Source: Acetobacteraceae bacterium
GTDB taxonomy: Bacteria; Pseudomonadota; Alphaproteobacteria; Acetobacterales; Acetobacteraceae
Assembly (NCBI GenBank): GCA_030039695.1
Contig: JASHVB010000176.1
Span: 1-8,179, forward strand
Length of the DNA: 8,179 nucleotides
Direction: 5' to 3'
In this document: positions 6,543 to 8,179 of the stretch, piece by piece
Layout of the letters: the number at the start of each line of letters is the position of its first letter
Position numbering within the stretch: position 1 is the first letter of the stretch
Position numbers and translations under genes: made by a program
Notes under the pieces: generated by a model
What the model was told of the DNA's origin: nothing
Database searches by the model: none
What the model saw: only the letters and a program-made list of their open reading frames with translations

Positions 6543-6552
6543 ACAGTCTGCC

Positions 6553-7950
6553 ATGGGCCAGCAGATCGAAACGCTCGCCGCATTCGTCGCGGCCGCGCGC
6601 TGGGAGGATGTGCCGCCGCATGTGCGACACCACACGAAGCTGGTGTTGCTTGACACACTGGGGGTGATTCTGGCGGGCGCAGAGCGAGCGGAGGTTCGGC
6701 AATTGCGCGAGCGGCTCGTTGCGAATACCGGCACCGGCGCGATGATCTACGCACGCGGCTGGTCGGACTGCGATCCCCGCACCGCCGCGTTGCTGAACGG
6801 CATTGCGGGCCGCGCCATCGAGTTGTGCGAGGGCCTGCGTCTGGTATCCAGCCAGGCGGCAATTCAAGTGCTGCCTACCGTTCTGGCTGTCTCAGAGGAC
6901 GCGCGCCGCAGCGGCCGCGATGCGCTACTGGCGCTGCTGCTGGGATACGACGTGGCGGCGCGACTGGCCTCCTGCTTCACCCCTCGCCCGCTCGCACACC
7001 AAAACGGCCAAGTATCTCTGCTCGCTGCCGCCGCGGCCGGGGCGCGTCTGCGCGGCCTCGATGCTGCGGGGATCAGCCGCGCCATGCGCATCGCGACGAC
7101 GCTACTGCTGACGCCGAGCTACACCAACGCGATTGCCGGCTCGACAGCGCTGAACGTCGCTGGTGGCATGAGCGGATTTGTCGGCGCATTGGCGCCGGAC
7201 CTAACCCTCTCGGGCTTCGAGGCACAGGAGAACGCGATCGAGCAATCGCTGACCGAGCTCACCGGTGAAGGATTTGCTCCCGCCGGATTGCTGGATCAGC
7301 TCGGCACGACCTGGCACATTACACGCAATTATTTCCGCCTGTATGCGTGCTGCAATCCAATCCATCCGGCCCTGGATTGCCTTGCCTATGCGCTCGAAGA
7401 GCTTCACCCGGCGCCCCAAGACATCGCGCACATCGAGTTTGCCACGTATCGATTCGCCTCGGTCATGCGCAATCCGGATCCGCCGAACTTCTTTGCGTCG
7501 AAATATTCGTTGCCGCATGCCGCGGCGACGATGGCCGTGCGCGGCCATGTGGGCCACGCGGCGCTGGACGATTCAGCGGTGGAGGATCCGGTCATTACCG
7601 CGCTGCGCCACCGCGTGACAGTGCACGAGGACCCGGCGATGACCCCATTGGTGCCGCGGCTTCGGCCGGCGCGCGTCACGCTGACGCTGACCGACGGACG
7701 CAGCGTTACCCGTGCCACCGAAAGTCACCGCGGTGATTTCAATCAGCCGTTTACCGAATCAGAACTGCGCGACAAGTTCCGAGGACTGTCAGGTGCGACG
7801 CTGACGCCAGACGGCATGGCGGCGGTGGAACACGCAGTTGATTGCGCCGAAGATTGGGAGACGCTGGACGTGTTGACTGGATTGTGCCGACGGCATGGTA
7901 ATGCTCTGCCGCTTGCGGGCGAGGTCGAGACCCATCAGCGGGGGAGGTGA
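6553..7950 (+). CDS. MmgE/PrpD family protein
   Basis: A 465-residue cytoplasmic protein of the MmgE/PrpD family, which includes 2-methylcitrate dehydratase, cis-aconitate decarboxylase and iminodisuccinate epimerase. The all-helical domain covers about 1-260 and 400-445 (VLLDTLGVILAGAE at 31-44; AAAAAGARLRGLDAAGISRA at 158-177). The lid domain covers about 262-395, with YFRLYACCNPIHPALD (260-275) matching the Lys-x-Tyr...Cys...His motif except that Lys is R262, and FASKYSLPHAAAT (314-326). The signature I recall for the nearest subgroup, roughly LDEGNRLAGGHPAIH, reads LCEGLRLVSSQAAIQ (91-105) here: Asp becomes C92, Asn L95 and both His become Gln (101, 105). HPHG also becomes HQNG (149-152). 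The substrate therefore cannot be inferred, and activity may be altered or lost, although the frame is intact. It sits alone between hrpB (divergent) and a transporter gene (convergent). Family assignment is firm; function is unknown. Confidence 0.88.
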   Translation: MGQQIETLAAFVAAARWEDVPPHVRHHTKLVLLDTLGVILAGAERAEVRQLRERLVANTGTGAMIYARGWSDCDPRTAALLNGIAGRAIELCEGLRLVSSQAAIQVLPTVLAVSEDARRSGRDALLALLLGYDVAARLASCFTPRPLAHQNGQVSLLAAAAAGARLRGLDAAGISRAMRIATTLLLTPSYTNAIAGSTALNVAGGMSGFVGALAPDLTLSGFEAQENAIEQSLTELTGEGFAPAGLLDQLGTTWHITRNYFRLYACCNPIHPALDCLAYALEELHPAPQDIAHIEFATYRFASVMRNPDPPNFFASKYSLPHAAATMAVRGHVGHAALDDSAVEDPVITALRHRVTVHEDPAMTPLVPRLRPARVTLTLTDGRSVTRATESHRGDFNQPFTESELRDKFRGLSGATLTPDGMAAVEHAVDCAEDWETLDVLTGLCRRHGNALPLAGEVETHQRGR

Positions 7951-7954
7951 GGGA

Positions 7955-7983
7955 CGGAATGCGTGGACCGTTTGTGCGTTCCG
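7955..7983 (+). terminator. Stem-loop directly after MmgE/PrpD stop
   Basis: CGGAATGCG (7955-7963) pairs with TGCGTTCCG (7975-7983) over nine positions, two of them G-T wobbles, around an 11-base loop, starting five bases after the stop codon. No U-tract follows (CCCTCGCCC), so it is a plausible 3'-end structure but not a canonical intrinsic terminator. Confidence 0.35.
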
Positions 7984-7997
7984 CCCTCGCCCGCCGG

Positions 7998-8035
7998 CTA
8001 CACGCCGAGGTCTCCTACAGGGGAGATGTGTGTAG
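7998..8035. terminator. Nested stem-loop between convergent genes
   Basis: The outer stem CTACAC (7998-8003) with GTGTAG (8030-8035) encloses the inner stem TCTCC (8011-8015) with GGAGA (8022-8026). It lies three bases beyond the stop of the minus-strand gene at the right edge, where a terminator for that gene is expected, and could also serve the converging MmgE/PrpD transcript. Both stems are short and no U-tract is present. Confidence 0.35.
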
Positions 8036-8037
8036 AG

Positions 8038-8179
8038 TTACACCTTTACAAGTGGACAGCCGCCTTGCGTTAGCGGACGCCATGCCTGGGAAGGCTGAAT
8101 GGTTGCCAGCGGCTTGCAGTAGTCGAACGGATATTTGGACTCCGCCGGCGTCTTGACCTGCCACAGATACATAATATGC
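8038..8179 (-). CDS. ABC transporter substrate-binding protein, C-terminal end (partial)
   Basis: The last 46 codons of a gene that enters from the right edge, ending with TAA at 8038-8040. The translation contains YLWQVKTPAESKYPFDYCKP, followed by LATI, QAWRPL and the terminal GGCPLVKV. From memory this is the typical C terminus of periplasmic binding proteins of the branched-chain-amino-acid/urea-type ABC transporters (Peripla_BP_6-like), where VK-x-PAESK-x-P-x-DYYK, ATIP and GCPLVK recur. The ligand cannot be told from this fragment. Upstream permease and ATPase genes may lie outside the window. The gene converges with the MmgE/PrpD gene, leaving 87 bp between the two stops that hold two stem-loops. 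It is partial at the window boundary, not visibly broken. Confidence 0.75.
   Translation of the reverse strand, partial: HIMYLWQVKTPAESKYPFDYCKPLATIQPSQAWRPLTQGGCPLVKV

Larger units (their letters stand above)
6080..6552. other. Divergent intergenic region between hrpB and MmgE/PrpD gene
   Basis: About 470 bp without a convincing gene. The MmgE/PrpD frame stays open upstream to an ATG at 6169, but the extra 128 residues (Arg/Ala/Gly-rich, no family resemblance) and the strong Shine-Dalgarno at 6535-6542 argue that translation begins at 6553. The region holds a three-copy TGGCACC motif near hrpB and a possible sigma-70 promoter at 6444-6472 facing the MmgE/PrpD gene. Confidence 0.55.

Noticed and set aside
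6169..6552. In-frame 128-residue extension of the MmgE/PrpD protein from an ATG at 6169
   Set aside because: No family resemblance, Arg/Gly/Ala-rich composition, and a strong ribosome binding site ten bases before the ATG at 6553.
7947..8156. 69-codon plus-strand frame overlapping the MmgE/PrpD stop
   Set aside because: It lies antisense to the recognisable C terminus of the binding-protein gene at 8038-8179 and shows no family features.
1..8179. CRISPR array, transposon ends, prophage or toxin-antitoxin system
   Set aside because: No regularly spaced direct repeats, no transposase or integrase motifs, and no paired small genes with recognisable domains were seen.

Overview
This window reads as high-GC chromosomal DNA of a proteobacterium. 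It is most likely an alphaproteobacterium, because the Crp/Fnr regulator, the CBS-domain ClC protein, HrpB and the amino-acid-type binding protein at the right edge all resemble versions I associate with Bradyrhizobium, Methylobacterium or Acetobacteraceae-like genomes. That assignment is by eye and no search was run. I see no rRNA, tRNA, CRISPR array, transposase or phage gene. The layout is that of ordinary chromosome: unrelated single genes in alternating orientation with sizeable gaps.

Left part (1-3336). A Crp/Fnr-family regulator (17-790, minus) is separated by about 740 bp from a divergent ClC-type anion channel/antiporter with C-terminal CBS domains (1534-3336, plus). The gap holds the clearest regulatory signal in the window: a 32-bp palindrome at 1263-1294 with an exact FNR/FixK/ANR consensus at its core (TTGAT-N4-ATCAA, 1272-1285). 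It also holds other inverted repeats and a possible 48-codon ORF just ahead of the ClC gene. The neighbouring regulator lacks the Fe-S cysteines of FNR and the Glu that recognises TTGAT, so it is not the obvious reader of this site.

Middle (3337-6079). The ClC gene converges on hrpB (3650-6079, minus), which encodes a DExH-box ATP-dependent helicase. The roughly 310-bp gap contains overlapping stem-loops and a dubious 74-codon ORF whose ATG overlaps the ClC stop.

Right part (6080-8179). A gap of about 470 bp with a three-copy TGGCACC motif separates hrpB from a divergent MmgE/PrpD-family gene (6553-7950, plus). Its family signature motif is strongly altered. Two stem-loops follow. The window then ends in the last 46 codons of a minus-strand gene (8038-8179) whose product looks like the C terminus of a branched-chain-amino-acid/urea-type ABC transporter binding protein.

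The genes do not form one evident pathway and I found no convincing new multi-gene system. The points most worth a second look are the FNR palindrome, the substituted anion-site and gating positions in ClC, and the eroded signature in the MmgE/PrpD protein.
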